Shown here: positions 1 through 8,615 of the stretch, piece by piece | Position numbering within the stretch: position 1 is the stretch's first letter | Layout of the letters: every line of letters begins with the position of its first letter | Assembly: GCA_963742585.1 (NCBI GenBank) | Contig: CAVUMI010000006.1 | Coordinates: 682,001-746,000 of the forward strand | Reading direction: 5' to 3' | Origin: JACDEA01 sp963742585 | GTDB lineage: Bacteria > Actinomycetota > Acidimicrobiia > Acidimicrobiales > JACDEA01 | Length of the DNA: 64,000 nucleotides | The notes under the pieces: generated by a model | Database searches by the model: none | The model's input: only the letters and a program-made list of their open reading frames with translations | Told to the model about the DNA's origin: nothing | Made by a program: the position numbers and the translations under genes

Positions 1-80
1 CGGGATGTCGTTGATCGTCGCCACAGGATCAAACGTAAGTATTGTCAGGACGACTGTCAACTGTTACCGTCCGGAATTCG

Positions 81-491
81 ATGCTTGGAACCGTTCGTCA
101 CGAGATCCGGATCGGCCGGCCCGCCGCGGACGTGTGGAAGTTGGCCGGCGACGCGGCCCGCCTCCACGAGTGGTTCCCGGGAATCGTGCAGTGCTCGGTC
201 GACGGGACCAACCGCGTGATCGTGCTGGCGTCCGGCATCCCGATGCCCGAGGAGATCCTGGTCAACGACTCGCTGCAGCGACGCTTCCAGTACCGCATCA
301 CCACGCCGATGTTCGCGCATCACCGGGGCACGATCGACATCATCGATCTGGGCGACGACACCTGCCTCGCGGTCTATTCGACCGAGGCCGACCCGCGGAC
401 CATGGCGCTCATCATCGGTGCCGCGAGCCGCGGCGCGCTGGCCGAACTCAAACGCCAGATGGAACTCAAGTCAGAGGAAGGGCAGGCCTGA
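81..491 (+). CDS. SRPBCC-family (START-like) protein
   Basis: A 136-residue protein. The opening stretch GTVRHEIRIGRPAADVWKLA followed by LHEWFPGIVQ is the usual first strand and helix of the SRPBCC/polyketide-cyclase fold, a helix-grip pocket that binds hydrophobic ligands. The ATG at 81 is preferred over a TTG at 42 because homology begins there. Its stop overlaps the sulfatase start by ATGA, so the two are probably translated together. The ligand is unknown; a small-molecule carrier or cyclase role is inference only. The 80 bases before it hold no gene that I can support. Confidence 0.72.
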   Translation: MLGTVRHEIRIGRPAADVWKLAGDAARLHEWFPGIVQCSVDGTNRVIVLASGIPMPEEILVNDSLQRRFQYRITTPMFAHHRGTIDIIDLGDDTCLAVYSTEADPRTMALIIGAASRGALAELKRQMELKSEEGQA

Positions 492-2026
492 TGGGGCGCA
501 AGATCCTGCTGGTGACCACCGACCAGCAGCGCTACGACACCCTCGGTTGCAACGGGGGCACGCTGGCCCGCACGCCGGTGGTCGACGGGCTTGCCGTAAG
601 CGGCGTGCGCTATGAGCGGGCCGTCCCGCAATCGGTGGTGTGCATGCCGTCGCGATCGACGATCATCACCGGCCAACACCCCAGCACCCACGGCGTGTGG
701 ATGAACGGCGTGCCCCTTCCCCTCGACGCGCCGTCGGTGGCCGCGGTGCTGCAGGACGCCGGGTACCGCACCGCGCTCATCGGTAAGCCCCACTTCGAGC
801 CGTTCCTCGATCCGTTCGGACGCTTCGTCGAGAACAGCTTCGTCCGCGAAGGCACGTTCGGTCCGCACCGCGGCTTCGAGCACTTCGAGTCGGCGACACA
901 CGGCGCGATGGGCCCGTTCCACTACGCCCGCTGGCTGTCGGAGAACCATTCCGAAATGGTGGCCGGCTTCTACCAGGTGCTCGACAGCGCACTCGAGGTG
1001 AGCGCGGCCGGCGGCGGCGACACCGGTGCACCCCAGGTGCACGACAACCCGATCCCGAAGGAGTGGTACCACACCGACTGGGTCGCCGATCGCACCATCT
1101 CGTGGCTCGACTCACTCGACGCCGCGGACGACTGGTTCTGCTGGATGAGCTTCCCCGACCCGCACCATCCGTGGGACCCACCGGCGTCTGAAGTGGGTCG
1201 CGTCGACTGGCGCGACGTACCCCTACCCGCCGGCTACATCGAGAACGCGGCCGAGCGCGAGAAGGTGCTCGACACCAAGCCCCGCCACTGGCGCGCCTGG
1301 TACGACGGCACGCTGGTCTCCAACTACGAAGCGCCCGCCTCGTGGGTGCCGGCGACGATGACGGCCGATCAGGTGCGCGAAGTCAATGCCCGCAACGCGA
1401 TCGAGTGCGAGCTGATCGACGAAGCCCTCGGACGCGTCCTGGCCGCGATCGCTGCCCGCGGCTGGGACGACGATGTCGACATCGTCTTCACCACCGACCA
1501 CGGCGAGTTGCAGGGCGACTTCGGCCTGCTGTTCAAGGGTCCGTACCACGTCGACGGCTTGATGCGCCTACCGCTCATCTGGCGGCCGGCCCCGGCGGCC
1601 GCCGGTGAGCCGGCCCGCGTGACCCGCCCGGTCGGCCTGGTCGACATCGCCCCCACGCTTTGCGCCATCGCCGGTCTGCCCGTTCCGGAATGGATGGAAG
1701 GAAGCCCGCTCCCGACCGACGACGCTGACGCCGACGCCCGCGGCTTCGAGCGTGTCCTCACCGAGTGGGACAGTGAGCTGTTCGGCGTCGGTGTGCACCT
1801 GCGGACCATCACTCGCGACGGCTGGGTGTGCAGCACCTATCAGCCCGGCTACGCGCACGACGGCACGGAGGGCGAGCTCTACAACCTGGCTGACGACCCG
1901 CTCCAGCGCGAGAACCGGTGGGACGACCCCGCGTGCGCAGCGTTGCGCGGCGAGCTGGTCGCCGATCTCTGGGACCACCAGCCCTCCATGCGCGAGCCGC
2001 GGCTACTGGTCGAAGCCCCGGTGTGA
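491..2026 (+). CDS. Sulfatase / alkaline-phosphatase-superfamily hydrolase
   Basis: A 511-residue type I sulfatase. The N-terminus ILLVTTDQQRYDTLGCNG carries the metal-binding Asp pair region, and residues 51-55 (C-M-P-S-R) match the C-x-P-x-R motif whose cysteine is oxidised to formylglycine. The motif TTDHGELQGDFGLLFKGPYH near residue 330 supplies further metal and sulfate ligands. No signal peptide is visible, so it is probably cytoplasmic. It hydrolyses sulfate (or phosphonate) esters; the substrate cannot be told. It overlaps both neighbours (ATGA before, GTGA after), which suggests a three- or four-gene operon with the SRPBCC protein and the propeller protein. Confidence 0.88.
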   Translation: MGRKILLVTTDQQRYDTLGCNGGTLARTPVVDGLAVSGVRYERAVPQSVVCMPSRSTIITGQHPSTHGVWMNGVPLPLDAPSVAAVLQDAGYRTALIGKPHFEPFLDPFGRFVENSFVREGTFGPHRGFEHFESATHGAMGPFHYARWLSENHSEMVAGFYQVLDSALEVSAAGGGDTGAPQVHDNPIPKEWYHTDWVADRTISWLDSLDAADDWFCWMSFPDPHHPWDPPASEVGRVDWRDVPLPAGYIENAAEREKVLDTKPRHWRAWYDGTLVSNYEAPASWVPATMTADQVREVNARNAIECELIDEALGRVLAAIAARGWDDDVDIVFTTDHGELQGDFGLLFKGPYHVDGLMRLPLIWRPAPAAAGEPARVTRPVGLVDIAPTLCAIAGLPVPEWMEGSPLPTDDADADARGFERVLTEWDSELFGVGVHLRTITRDGWVCSTYQPGYAHDGTEGELYNLADDPLQRENRWDDPACAALRGELVADLWDHQPSMREPRLLVEAPV

Positions 2027-3294
2027 ACAGCACGGCCTTTGCCGGTTACTGGCCAAGCGCGTGGCCGGCCGAAGACGGAGGGCCGGCGCGGCGCCAGGCG
2101 CCGTTAACTGGCAGCGGGCTCAACCTCCAGCCCGGCGAACAGCTGATCGCCACGTCGCGCGATGCGATCGCCGCGACGATGGTGGTTCTGCGTGACGCCG
2201 GCGAGGCCTATTTGTTGCGACACACCGCGGGGAACGACGCGATCTCCTGGATTGAACGCTTCGACCCGATCACCCTCGAAGCGATCGAGCGATCGCCGGA
2301 TCTGCCCGGCGGCCCGACCTGGCCCGGCGGGCTGGCCGCCCACGCCAACGGCGCGCTCTATGTGGTTTTTGGTCGCCACGCCCACAAGCTCGCAGCCGAC
2401 TCGACACTTCTCGCGTCGGTCGCGCTACCGCGCAACCGTCCGTACAACAGCTTCGTGGTCTTTCCCGACGGTCACCTCGTCACCAAGGACTTCGGCGGCG
2501 CGCTGCCGGCCGCGGTGACGGTCGCCGACGACGTCGCGCCGAGCGAGTTGGTCGTGCTCGAACCCGACGGCCTGCAGATCGTCGCCCGCCTCGAATTGCC
2601 GGAGCCCTCCATCGCCCGCCTCAGCGCCGACGGCGATCAGCTCTACGTCGTCGGTGATTCGAGCTTGTTCTCGGTCGCGTGGACCGGCACCGACCTCGAG
2701 CTCGGTCTGACGGCGAAGTACCGCACGCTGCCCGGCCAAACCTACGGCTGGGACGCGGTGATCGATGCGGGCGCCGCCTGGTTCCTCGACAACGGCGAGG
2801 GCAGCGAGCGCTACGTCGGCACGCTGCGCGATCGCGGTGTGTCGGCTGCGCCTCTCCACCTCGTTCGTGTCGACCTGGCGACGGGTGCCGTTGCTCTCGC
2901 GGAGGTCTGCGGCCTGACCAACGGGCTCATCGCCAACCCACCGGCCATCGACAGCCGGCGCGGCATCGCCGTCGGCTACGACAGCGGCAACGGCGTGGTC
3001 ACCGCGTTCGACTTCGATCTGACCGTTCGCTGGCAGAAGCATCTCGAGCACGCCAGCCATCCGTTGCTCTTCCCCGATACGGGCGAGCTGCTCCTCGGCG
3101 ACTACGACGCGTCGCGGAGTGCGGACCAACTCGTCGTGCTCGACATCGACACCGGCGACGAGCGGGCGCGCGTCGACACCGGCAGCCCGGTGCAGTCCGT
3201 GCTGTTTCCCGCCCCCGGCTTCGACCGTGACGTGTACCTCTGCTCGTTCACGACGCTGACCCGGGTCGGGGTTGATGCAACGATGGCGCCATGA
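2023..3294 (+). CDS. Predicted beta-propeller protein of unknown function
   Basis: A 423-residue protein beginning at a GTG that overlaps the sulfatase stop (GTGA). It has repeated beta-rich blocks with small motifs such as GGPTWPGGLAAHANGALYVV, DGDQLYVVGDS and DTGELLLGDYD, typical of SMP-30/quinoprotein-like propellers. There is no signal peptide or cofactor motif. Its 3-prime end overlaps the next gene by ATGA. Position beside a sulfatase hints at catabolism of a sulfated or aromatic compound, but no reaction can be assigned. Translation of the upstream in-frame extension was rejected because it runs antisense-like inside the sulfatase. Confidence 0.65.
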   Translation: MNSTAFAGYWPSAWPAEDGGPARRQAPLTGSGLNLQPGEQLIATSRDAIAATMVVLRDAGEAYLLRHTAGNDAISWIERFDPITLEAIERSPDLPGGPTWPGGLAAHANGALYVVFGRHAHKLAADSTLLASVALPRNRPYNSFVVFPDGHLVTKDFGGALPAAVTVADDVAPSELVVLEPDGLQIVARLELPEPSIARLSADGDQLYVVGDSSLFSVAWTGTDLELGLTAKYRTLPGQTYGWDAVIDAGAAWFLDNGEGSERYVGTLRDRGVSAAPLHLVRVDLATGAVALAEVCGLTNGLIANPPAIDSRRGIAVGYDSGNGVVTAFDFDLTVRWQKHLEHASHPLLFPDTGELLLGDYDASRSADQLVVLDIDTGDERARVDTGSPVQSVLFPAPGFDRDVYLCSFTTLTRVGVDATMAP

Positions 3295-3752
3295 CAATCG
3301 CGGAGCGCATCGCTGGCGGGCTGACGCGGTTCTACGACGCGTCGCGGAGCAAACAAGCGGGCGACGCAGCGACGATGCCGGCGAGCGGTTCCATCGAAGG
3401 ACTCAAAGGCCGCAAGTACTGCGTGCTGGTGACATACAAGAAGGACGGAACGCCCAAGCCGTCACCGCTGTGGTTCGGCGTGGGCGACGGCAAGGTCTAC
3501 GCCGAGTCGGGCGCCGACGACTGGAAGGTCAAGCGCATCCGCAACAACCCGCAGGTCCGCGTCGCGCCTTGCAACACCCGCGGCGTCCCCAAGGGAGCGC
3601 CGTTCGAGGGCACGGCGCGCATCCTCACCGGGGCCGAAGCCGAGGCCGCCGACCACTTCATCCAGGCGAACTACGGCTGGTACCGCACCGTGTACGAGCG
3701 CCTGCTCGCTCGTCGAGTAGCCACCGTCGTGCTCGAGATCACGCCGTCCTGA
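3291..3752 (+). CDS. PPOX-class F420-dependent oxidoreductase family protein
   Basis: A 153-residue split-barrel protein. The region YCVLVTYKKDGTPKPSPLWF, then VYAESGADDWKVKRIRNNP, is the signature of pyridoxamine-phosphate-oxidase-like proteins that bind F420 or FMN in actinobacteria. The lysine/arginine pair in WKVKRIRNNPQVRV is the usual phosphate-contact strand. The ATG overlaps the preceding stop (ATGA), so it is the last gene of the sulfatase operon. F420 as cofactor is a family expectation, not something seen here. Confidence 0.8.
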   Translation: MTIAERIAGGLTRFYDASRSKQAGDAATMPASGSIEGLKGRKYCVLVTYKKDGTPKPSPLWFGVGDGKVYAESGADDWKVKRIRNNPQVRVAPCNTRGVPKGAPFEGTARILTGAEAEAADHFIQANYGWYRTVYERLLARRVATVVLEITPS

Positions 3753-3782
3753 ACGGTCCGCGGTCACCGTTACGCTGTCGCG

Positions 3783-4154
3783 ATGGAGCCTGACGCTGCC
3801 CGCCAACACCTCGCCGAGGAACGGGCGCGGCTTGACGATGTCAAGGCCAGCCTCGAGGCCGATGGTGTCGGCATCGAGAGTGAGAGCGAGAGCCTCAAGG
3901 AGCTGTCCGACGCGGACCAGCACCAGGCCGACATCGGCACCGAGACCTTCGACCGCGAGCGCGACATCTCGATCCTCGAACAAGTGGAGGCCGAGCTCGC
4001 CGACGTGGAGCGCGCCCTCCAGCGTCTCGAAGACGGTACCTACGGCCGCTGCGAAGCGTGCAGCGAGCCGATCGAGGAGGAGCGCCTCGAAGCCCTTCCG
4101 GCCGCCCGCTTCTGCATCAAGCACCAAGCCGTGGCCGAGCGCGAGACGCGCTGA
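3783..4154 (+). CDS. TraR/DksA-type zinc-finger protein
   Basis: A 123-residue protein with a long N-terminal alpha-helical hairpin (acidic, residues 1-85) and a C-terminal zinc-finger: GRCEACSEPIEEERLEALPA then FCIKHQ. The expected fourth ligand cysteine is replaced by histidine (C-x2-C ... C-x2-H), a substitution that still can bind zinc. DksA relatives bind the RNA polymerase secondary channel; actinobacterial versions are often called DnaK-suppressor-like and their role is less certain. It stands alone between a plus operon and a minus-strand pair with which it converges. Confidence 0.82.
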   Translation: MEPDAARQHLAEERARLDDVKASLEADGVGIESESESLKELSDADQHQADIGTETFDRERDISILEQVEAELADVERALQRLEDGTYGRCEACSEPIEEERLEALPAARFCIKHQAVAERETR

Positions 4155-4158
4155 CCCG

Positions 4159-4635
4159 CTACTCGGGTTCGGTGGTTCCCTTGGCGATCAGGTAGCCCCG
4201 GGCCCGTTCGGCCAACGGATACCGCCCCACGACCGCGGCGAACGCCGGACCGTGGCCGGGCACGACCAGGTGGGCCAGCTCGTGGACGATGACATAGTCG
4301 AGAACCCAGCGGGGGAACTCGGCCAGCCGCGACGAGATGCGAATCGTGCCGTCGACCATCGTGCATGACCCCCAGAGCGTGTTCTGGTTGTCGACCCAGC
4401 GGATCGATGTCGGCACCGGCAGCTCGTGGCGCGCCGCTAACGATCGTGCGCGTTCGGTCAGGTCGATCGCGGCGGCCGACCGGCGCTTCTCGAACCTGCG
4501 CACCATCACGCCGACCCAATGCGCTTCCTCCTCGGCGGTGCAGGTGGCCGGGATTGCCACCTTCAGGACGCCGCCGACCTCGTAGGCCTCGACGGTCTTA
4601 CGCCGCCGCCGGCTGCGAACGACCTCGACCTCCAT
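4159..4635 (-). CDS. YgjP-like (DUF45) zinc metallopeptidase
   Basis: A 158-residue protein with VIVHELAHLVVPGHGPAF at about 115-132: the HELAH zinc site with a third histidine six residues on, as in the YgjP/WLM family. WGSCTMVDGTIRIS upstream is the other conserved block of this family. The start at 4635 overlaps the stop of the phosphatase by ATGA, so the pair form a short operon read leftwards. Known family members are usually about 170-240 residues, so this is a short form beginning with a basic RSRRRRKT stretch. The target protein is unknown. Confidence 0.83.
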   Translation of the reverse strand: MEVEVVRSRRRRKTVEAYEVGGVLKVAIPATCTAEEEAHWVGVMVRRFEKRRSAAAIDLTERARSLAARHELPVPTSIRWVDNQNTLWGSCTMVDGTIRISSRLAEFPRWVLDYVIVHELAHLVVPGHGPAFAAVVGRYPLAERARGYLIAKGTTEPE

Positions 4636-5246
4636 CACAAGACCGTGGTGGTTGGCGCCGGCGCCTCGGGGTCGCGCACGAACGCGTCGCCGGCAACGAG
4701 CTCGCCGTCCTCGCTGAGCGCCACCCAGCGCCCGCCCATGTTTCGCACCGACTGCGGCGCCAGCCCCAGGCCTCGTTCGATGCTGCGAATCACCCCTCCG
4801 TGGGTCACGATCAGCACGGTACCGCCGGGGTGTGACACCAGAACCCGTTCCAACGCCGGGATCACGCGGCCGGCGATGTCGCCCTCGCCGTCGGGCAATT
4901 GCGCCAAGGTCCCCGCCCGCCACTCGGCCAGCTGACCCGGCCACCGCGCCTCGATCTCCTCGGTCGTGAGCCCGCTCCATGCCCCGACGTTCCGCTCACG
5001 CAGCTGGGCTTCGATCTCCACCGGGCCGATGCTCAGTTCAGCGGCGACGATCTCGGCCGTCTCGCGAGCCCGGGCCAGGTCCGAGGCAACGACGGCGTCG
5101 AACCCGAAGGTGCGCAAGCCGTCGACGGCGTCACGCGCCTGGTCGCGGCCGACATCGGAGAGCGGCGCGTCGGCCCACCCCTGCCACCGCCGCTCGGCAT
5201 TCCACGTGCTCTGGCCGTGGCGCAACAAGAGGGCGGAGGACGGCAT
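4635..5246 (-). CDS. Histidine phosphatase (phosphoglycerate-mutase-like)
   Basis: A 203-residue protein of the branch-1 histidine phosphatase superfamily. LLLRHGQSTWN (catalytic His at 10) is the hallmark RHG motif; LRERNVGAWSGLT supplies the general acid glutamate and LIVTHGGVIRSI the second histidine. No cofactor-dependent mutase insert is evident, so a phosphatase acting on a small phosphate ester is more likely than glycolytic PGM. It is first in a two-gene leftward operon with the metallopeptidase. Confidence 0.88.
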   Translation of the reverse strand: MPSSALLLRHGQSTWNAERRWQGWADAPLSDVGRDQARDAVDGLRTFGFDAVVASDLARARETAEIVAAELSIGPVEIEAQLRERNVGAWSGLTTEEIEARWPGQLAEWRAGTLAQLPDGEGDIAGRVIPALERVLVSHPGGTVLIVTHGGVIRSIERGLGLAPQSVRNMGGRWVALSEDGELVAGDAFVRDPEAPAPTTTVL

Positions 5247-5303
5247 TGTTGCTAGTCAACTACCGTTCGCCCCGACCGCAGAACCACTTAAGGAGCCCCA
5301 ACC

Positions 5304-6149
5304 ATGGCCCTGCCCGTCGAAAAGCTCGGCACCACATTCGACGCCGTAACCGAGACCATCGACGCCGACCGCGCCAAGGCGTATGCGGCGGCCACCAACG
5401 ATGACAACCCCGCTTACGAGTCGGGCAAGTACGCGCCGCCGGTCTTTGGCGTTGTGCCCACCTGGGCGGCGATGGGTTCGGCCATTCCCGACGTCGTCCC
5501 CACCGAAGTGCTGATGATGATCGTGCACGGTGAGCAGGACATGCACTTTCACCAGCCGCTCGTCCCCGGCCAGACCCTGACCACCCGCTCCACCGCCCAC
5601 TCCATACGCGTCGGCAGCTCCGGCACCCGCTACACCATCCAGGTCGACTCGGTGGACGGCGACAACAAGCCAATCCTCACCGAGTACGTCACCATGTTCA
5701 TCCGGGGAATGAACGACGGCGACAGCGCCGGCCCCGACAAGCCCGACCACACCTTCCCCGAGGAGGCGCGCGCCAAGAAGGTCGGCGAGTTCACCCTCCA
5801 CGTCGATGACGACCAGACCTTCCGCTACCGCGATGCGTCGGGCGACATGATGCCGATCCACGTCGACGACGCGATGGCCAAGTCGGTTGGCCTACCAGGG
5901 ATCATTGCCCACGGCCTCTGCACGATGGCAATGACATCCCAGGCGATCATCAAGACCGTCGCCGACAGCGATCCCGGACGAGTCAAGCGCCTTGCCGTCC
6001 GCTTTTCCAAGAACGTCTTCCCGGGCAACGACGTCGTCACCACGATCTATGACGCCGGCGAACGCGACGGTCGCAAGCTGTACGCGTACGAGGCCCATTC
6101 CAACGGCGACCAGGTCATCGCCAATGGGCTGGCCGAGGTGGAGCAGTAG
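5304..6149 (+). CDS. MaoC-family double-hotdog dehydratase
   Basis: A 281-residue protein with two hotdog domains. The N-terminal domain starts IDADRAKAYAAATNDDNP; the C-terminal domain has YRDASGDMMPIHVDDAMAKS, the hydratase-2 motif with catalytic Asp and His present but the usual Asn (G-D-x-N-P) replaced by Met. Family members hydrate enoyl-CoA or dehydrate 3-hydroxyacyl thioesters in fatty acid or polyketide metabolism. GGAG at 5292-5295 lies a suitable distance before the ATG. It stands as a single gene, followed closely by a broken MoaD gene. Confidence 0.85.
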   Translation: MALPVEKLGTTFDAVTETIDADRAKAYAAATNDDNPAYESGKYAPPVFGVVPTWAAMGSAIPDVVPTEVLMMIVHGEQDMHFHQPLVPGQTLTTRSTAHSIRVGSSGTRYTIQVDSVDGDNKPILTEYVTMFIRGMNDGDSAGPDKPDHTFPEEARAKKVGEFTLHVDDDQTFRYRDASGDMMPIHVDDAMAKSVGLPGIIAHGLCTMAMTSQAIIKTVADSDPGRVKRLAVRFSKNVFPGNDVVTTIYDAGERDGRKLYAYEAHSNGDQVIANGLAEVEQ

Positions 6150-6151
6150 CT

Positions 6152-6383
6152 GTACTCCGCCTGTTCGCCGGGGCGCGTGAGGCAGCGGGGACCAATCGTG
6201 ACGTCATCGGCGGCACCACAGTGGACGGCGTACTCGACGCCGCCCGCGCGCTACGGCGAGCATTTCGCCGCGGTGCTGGCGACGAGCCGCGTGTGGCTAA
6301 ACGGAAATCCCGCCGAGGGCAGCGCGCCGGTGGGTCCGGACGACGAGGTGGCGGTCCTCCCCCCAGTGTCGGGCGGGCAATGA
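6152..6383 (+). pseudogene. MoaD/ThiS-family sulfur-carrier protein, frame-broken
   Basis: Two reading frames together give a complete MoaD: VLRLFAGAREAAGTNRDV then VDGVLDAA in one frame, and ARYGEHFAAVLATSRVWLNG with the ending EVAVLPPVSGGQ in the next. Removing one C from the CCC at 6243-6245 joins them perfectly. No ATG, GTG or TTG lies in frame upstream; the codons there are GTA. The last residues are Gly-Gly-Gln, whereas MoaD needs a free C-terminal Gly-Gly, so a processing step or loss of function is implied. Molybdopterin sulfur carriage is the family role. The stop overlaps the next gene by ATGA. Confidence 0.72.
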
Positions 6384-7225
6384 GGCTCGACGACCTTCTC
6401 GTCGCGCCGACGACAACGGCGCCCGCCGCGGCGGCCGCGGCGCCAGTGCCGGTCGTCGAGCCGACGCCGGCACCGGAACCGAAGAAGCCGCGCCTCGAAG
6501 CACTGCCGACGCCCGACGCTGATGGGCCGATCATCCGCTTCGGGGCGGCATGGGCGCTCGTCACGTTCATTGCTGCCGGCGCCGGGGTCATCGCGCTGGC
6601 CGTTTGGTACGCGCTGATCGCCGCCGTCGCCGCGCTCCAGGCCTGTGGCTCCTGGCGTAAGCGCCCGCGCCAGCCCGTCATTCCACTTGCCGCGGCCGGT
6701 GCCGCGCTGCTTCCGCTGACCGCGGCAGTAAGTCTCTCGGTGATGGCAGGCACCGTTGTGGCACTCGTCATCGCGTGTTTGTTTTGGCGGCCCGATGCGC
6801 AGCGCTCGGCGCCCGCGCTCACGCTGATCGTCGCGTTGCCCATCGGCCTTGCTGCCGCGTCCCCGGTGCTCGTTCGCCGGCTCGGGCTGGTCGAGGTGGT
6901 CGTGCTGCTCAGCCTGATCGGCGTTTACGACGCCAGCGCGTTCCTCGTCGGTACCGGTGCAACGCGGAGGTGGGAGGGACCAGCCGCCGGCATCGCGTTC
7001 ATGTTTGCGGTGACGCTGGCCGCCGCCGCGGTCTTCGTCCCGCCGTTCGGCGGTGTGTCGGCCTGGCTGCTCGGGGCGCTGGCCGCTGCGCTCGCGCCGC
7101 TCGGTCCCATCGCCGGTCTGAAACTCCTTGGCGACGCCAAGGCGCGCGCGCCCGCGCTCAAGCGGCTCGACTCGCTCCTCGTGCTCGGCCCTCTCTGGAC
7201 CGCTGCCGCCTACTGGCTGCTCTAA
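6380..7225 (+). CDS. CdsA-like (phosphatidate cytidylyltransferase-related) membrane protein
   Basis: A 281-residue protein: a Pro/Ala-rich cytoplasmic head (residues 10-50) and about seven or eight hydrophobic segments. The C-terminal half, LIGVYDASAFLVGTG followed by WEGPAAGIAF and the ending GDAKARAPALKRLDSLLV, resembles the CDP-diglyceride synthetase signature (D-x-x-A-Y ... K-x-x-W-E-G ... K-R-x-x-D-S-L). Some canonical residues are missing, so catalytic activity is doubtful. It overlaps the MoaD remnant by ATGA. Assignment to the CdsA superfamily is my reading of motifs; an unknown membrane protein is the alternative. Confidence 0.6.
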   Translation: MRLDDLLVAPTTTAPAAAAAAPVPVVEPTPAPEPKKPRLEALPTPDADGPIIRFGAAWALVTFIAAGAGVIALAVWYALIAAVAALQACGSWRKRPRQPVIPLAAAGAALLPLTAAVSLSVMAGTVVALVIACLFWRPDAQRSAPALTLIVALPIGLAAASPVLVRRLGLVEVVVLLSLIGVYDASAFLVGTGATRRWEGPAAGIAFMFAVTLAAAAVFVPPFGGVSAWLLGALAAALAPLGPIAGLKLLGDAKARAPALKRLDSLLVLGPLWTAAAYWLL

Positions 7226-7232
7226 AGACGCG

Positions 7233-7279
7233 AGTGTCGGTGTCGAATCGGTGGTTTCCATCGATTCGACACCGACACT
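7233..7279. repeat. Dispersed palindrome, copy 1 (also a likely bidirectional terminator)
   Basis: Arms AGTGTCGGTGTCGAATCG (7233-7250) and its exact reverse complement (7262-7279), extended inward by CGGTGG/CCATCG around a TTT loop with a single G-T pair. It sits between the convergent CdsA-like gene and the PuuD-like gene. The same sequence recurs at 28306-28364 and in part at 34186-34231. Confidence 0.85.
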
Positions 7280-7285
7280 TGGCGT

Positions 7286-8032
7286 TTAGAAGAAGACGTC
7301 GAAGAGGATGTAGAGGACTGCGGTTAGGACGAAGCCCGAGATGATCGTGTTTTGGTGCGTCTCGAGGTAGCGCTTTGTCGGGCCCGGTCCGGTGCCGCCG
7401 ATCACTCCCAACGCGTTGAGTTCGAGCAACACGATGATGACGGTGCTGATGCCTTGGAACGCGGCGCGGTCGCCGCTCTCGGATGCGTCGAAACCCAATC
7501 GCCCGACGAAGTGGCTCGTGGCGGCCATCCAGAACAACATCGGAATCGAGAACAGCGTGTTGGTCCGCGACGCCAGCATCGCCTTTCGACCTGCCGCCGC
7601 GGCGGCAGGATCGGCTTCGCCGCCCGCGGCCACCCGTTGCGCGGATGCGATGACGATCTTCTGGTTCCGCCAGATGATCCCCCACACGTTCCCGAACATG
7701 ATCAGTGCCAGCAGCATCCCGGTACTGATGCTGATTCCGGGAGCGGAGGTGAAGTAGTCCTCTGTCAGCTGGTCGGCGAAGGCCAGGATCGAGACGCCGA
7801 AGAGGACGGTGAGCACCGCTCCCCACCGGAACCACCACAGCGCCCGGGGCACGAGCTTGCCGATCGCCTCGGTGCGGGCCCCGGCCTCGAAGCCGGCGAA
7901 CGCGGGTACCTGCACGAAGTTGAAGTAGTACAGGAGCCCGATCCATGTGACGCCGGCCAGGTAATGGCCGAATCGAGACAGGAACTCGCCACCGCCTCGA
8001 CTGAAGATCGCAATCTCAGCGAAGATCTCCAT
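7286..8032 (-). CDS. PuuD-like (DUF989) membrane protein
   Basis: A 248-residue integral membrane protein with about six hydrophobic segments. HYLAGVTWIGLLYYFNFVQV near the N-terminus and LVPRALWWFRWGAVLT after it resemble the membrane domain of urate hydroxylase PuuD, but the C-terminal cytochrome c domain of full PuuD is absent. I chose the ATG at 8032 over 8044 because GGAGG lies five bases before it (the upstream ATG overlaps that ribosome site). It is a lone gene converging on the CdsA-like gene. The function is unknown; an electron-transfer role is only a family guess. Confidence 0.62.
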   Translation of the reverse strand: MEIFAEIAIFSRGGGEFLSRFGHYLAGVTWIGLLYYFNFVQVPAFAGFEAGARTEAIGKLVPRALWWFRWGAVLTVLFGVSILAFADQLTEDYFTSAPGISISTGMLLALIMFGNVWGIIWRNQKIVIASAQRVAAGGEADPAAAAAGRKAMLASRTNTLFSIPMLFWMAATSHFVGRLGFDASESGDRAAFQGISTVIIVLLELNALGVIGGTGPGPTKRYLETHQNTIISGFVLTAVLYILFDVFF

Positions 8033-8200
8033 GGTCACCTCCATCGCTAGCCGCCCTTGGGTCGCGGCGACCGGAACGTAGCACCAGGGCGAAGGGCCTG
8101 ACGGGGACCGATACGATCGTGCCCGGATGCTCTACCCACGCCGGCCTTCACAGTTTGTGGCCGATCCGCCGATGTTGATCGGGTGGGAAGGACGGCAGCT

Positions 8201-8578
8201 GTGACGCCCAAGGCAAAGAAGCGGCGTGTCGTCTTGGTCGTCGATGACGACGACATGATCCGCCGCCTCGTCCGGACGGTGCTCGAGGCTGACGACCTCG
8301 AGGTCGTCGAAGCGGCCAACGGCGACCGGGCGCTGGAGATCGTGGCCAGCGAGCACCCGGCCGTGATCGTTCTGGACATCATGATGCCGGGGATAAACGG
8401 TGTCGAAGTCTGCCGCCGGGTCGATCACACTCAGGTGAAGGTCGTGATTCTCACCGCCCGTGACGACCCCGTGCTCGAGGACGAGTGCCGCGAGGCGGGG
8501 GCCGATGCGTTCCTCACCAAGCCCTTCTCGCCGGTCGAGCTACTGAGGCTGGTCGACGAGCTCGTCCCCGCCTCCTGA
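8201..8578 (+). CDS. Receiver-only response regulator
   Basis: A 125-residue CheY-like protein. VVLVVDDDDMIRRLV has the acidic pocket at Asp15-17, VIVLDIMMPG the phospho-acceptor Asp59, and DAFLTKPFSP the conserved Lys107; Thr85 lies in VVILTARDD. There is no output domain and no adjacent histidine kinase, so it is an orphan that acts by protein contact. The GTG at 8201 is used because GGAAGGA precedes it by about eight bases. It is followed by an XRE regulator on the same strand. Confidence 0.9.
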   Translation: MTPKAKKRRVVLVVDDDDMIRRLVRTVLEADDLEVVEAANGDRALEIVASEHPAVIVLDIMMPGINGVEVCRRVDHTQVKVVILTARDDPVLEDECREAGADAFLTKPFSPVELLRLVDELVPAS

Positions 8579-8615
8579 GTTCGCGACTATCGCGAGCAGC
8601 GCGTAGCCTGGGGTT

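Noticed and set aside
5..490. A long frame extending the sulfatase upstream to base 5
   Set aside because: It runs across the SRPBCC gene in another frame with Arg/Pro-rich nonsense sequence; sulfatase homology starts at 491.
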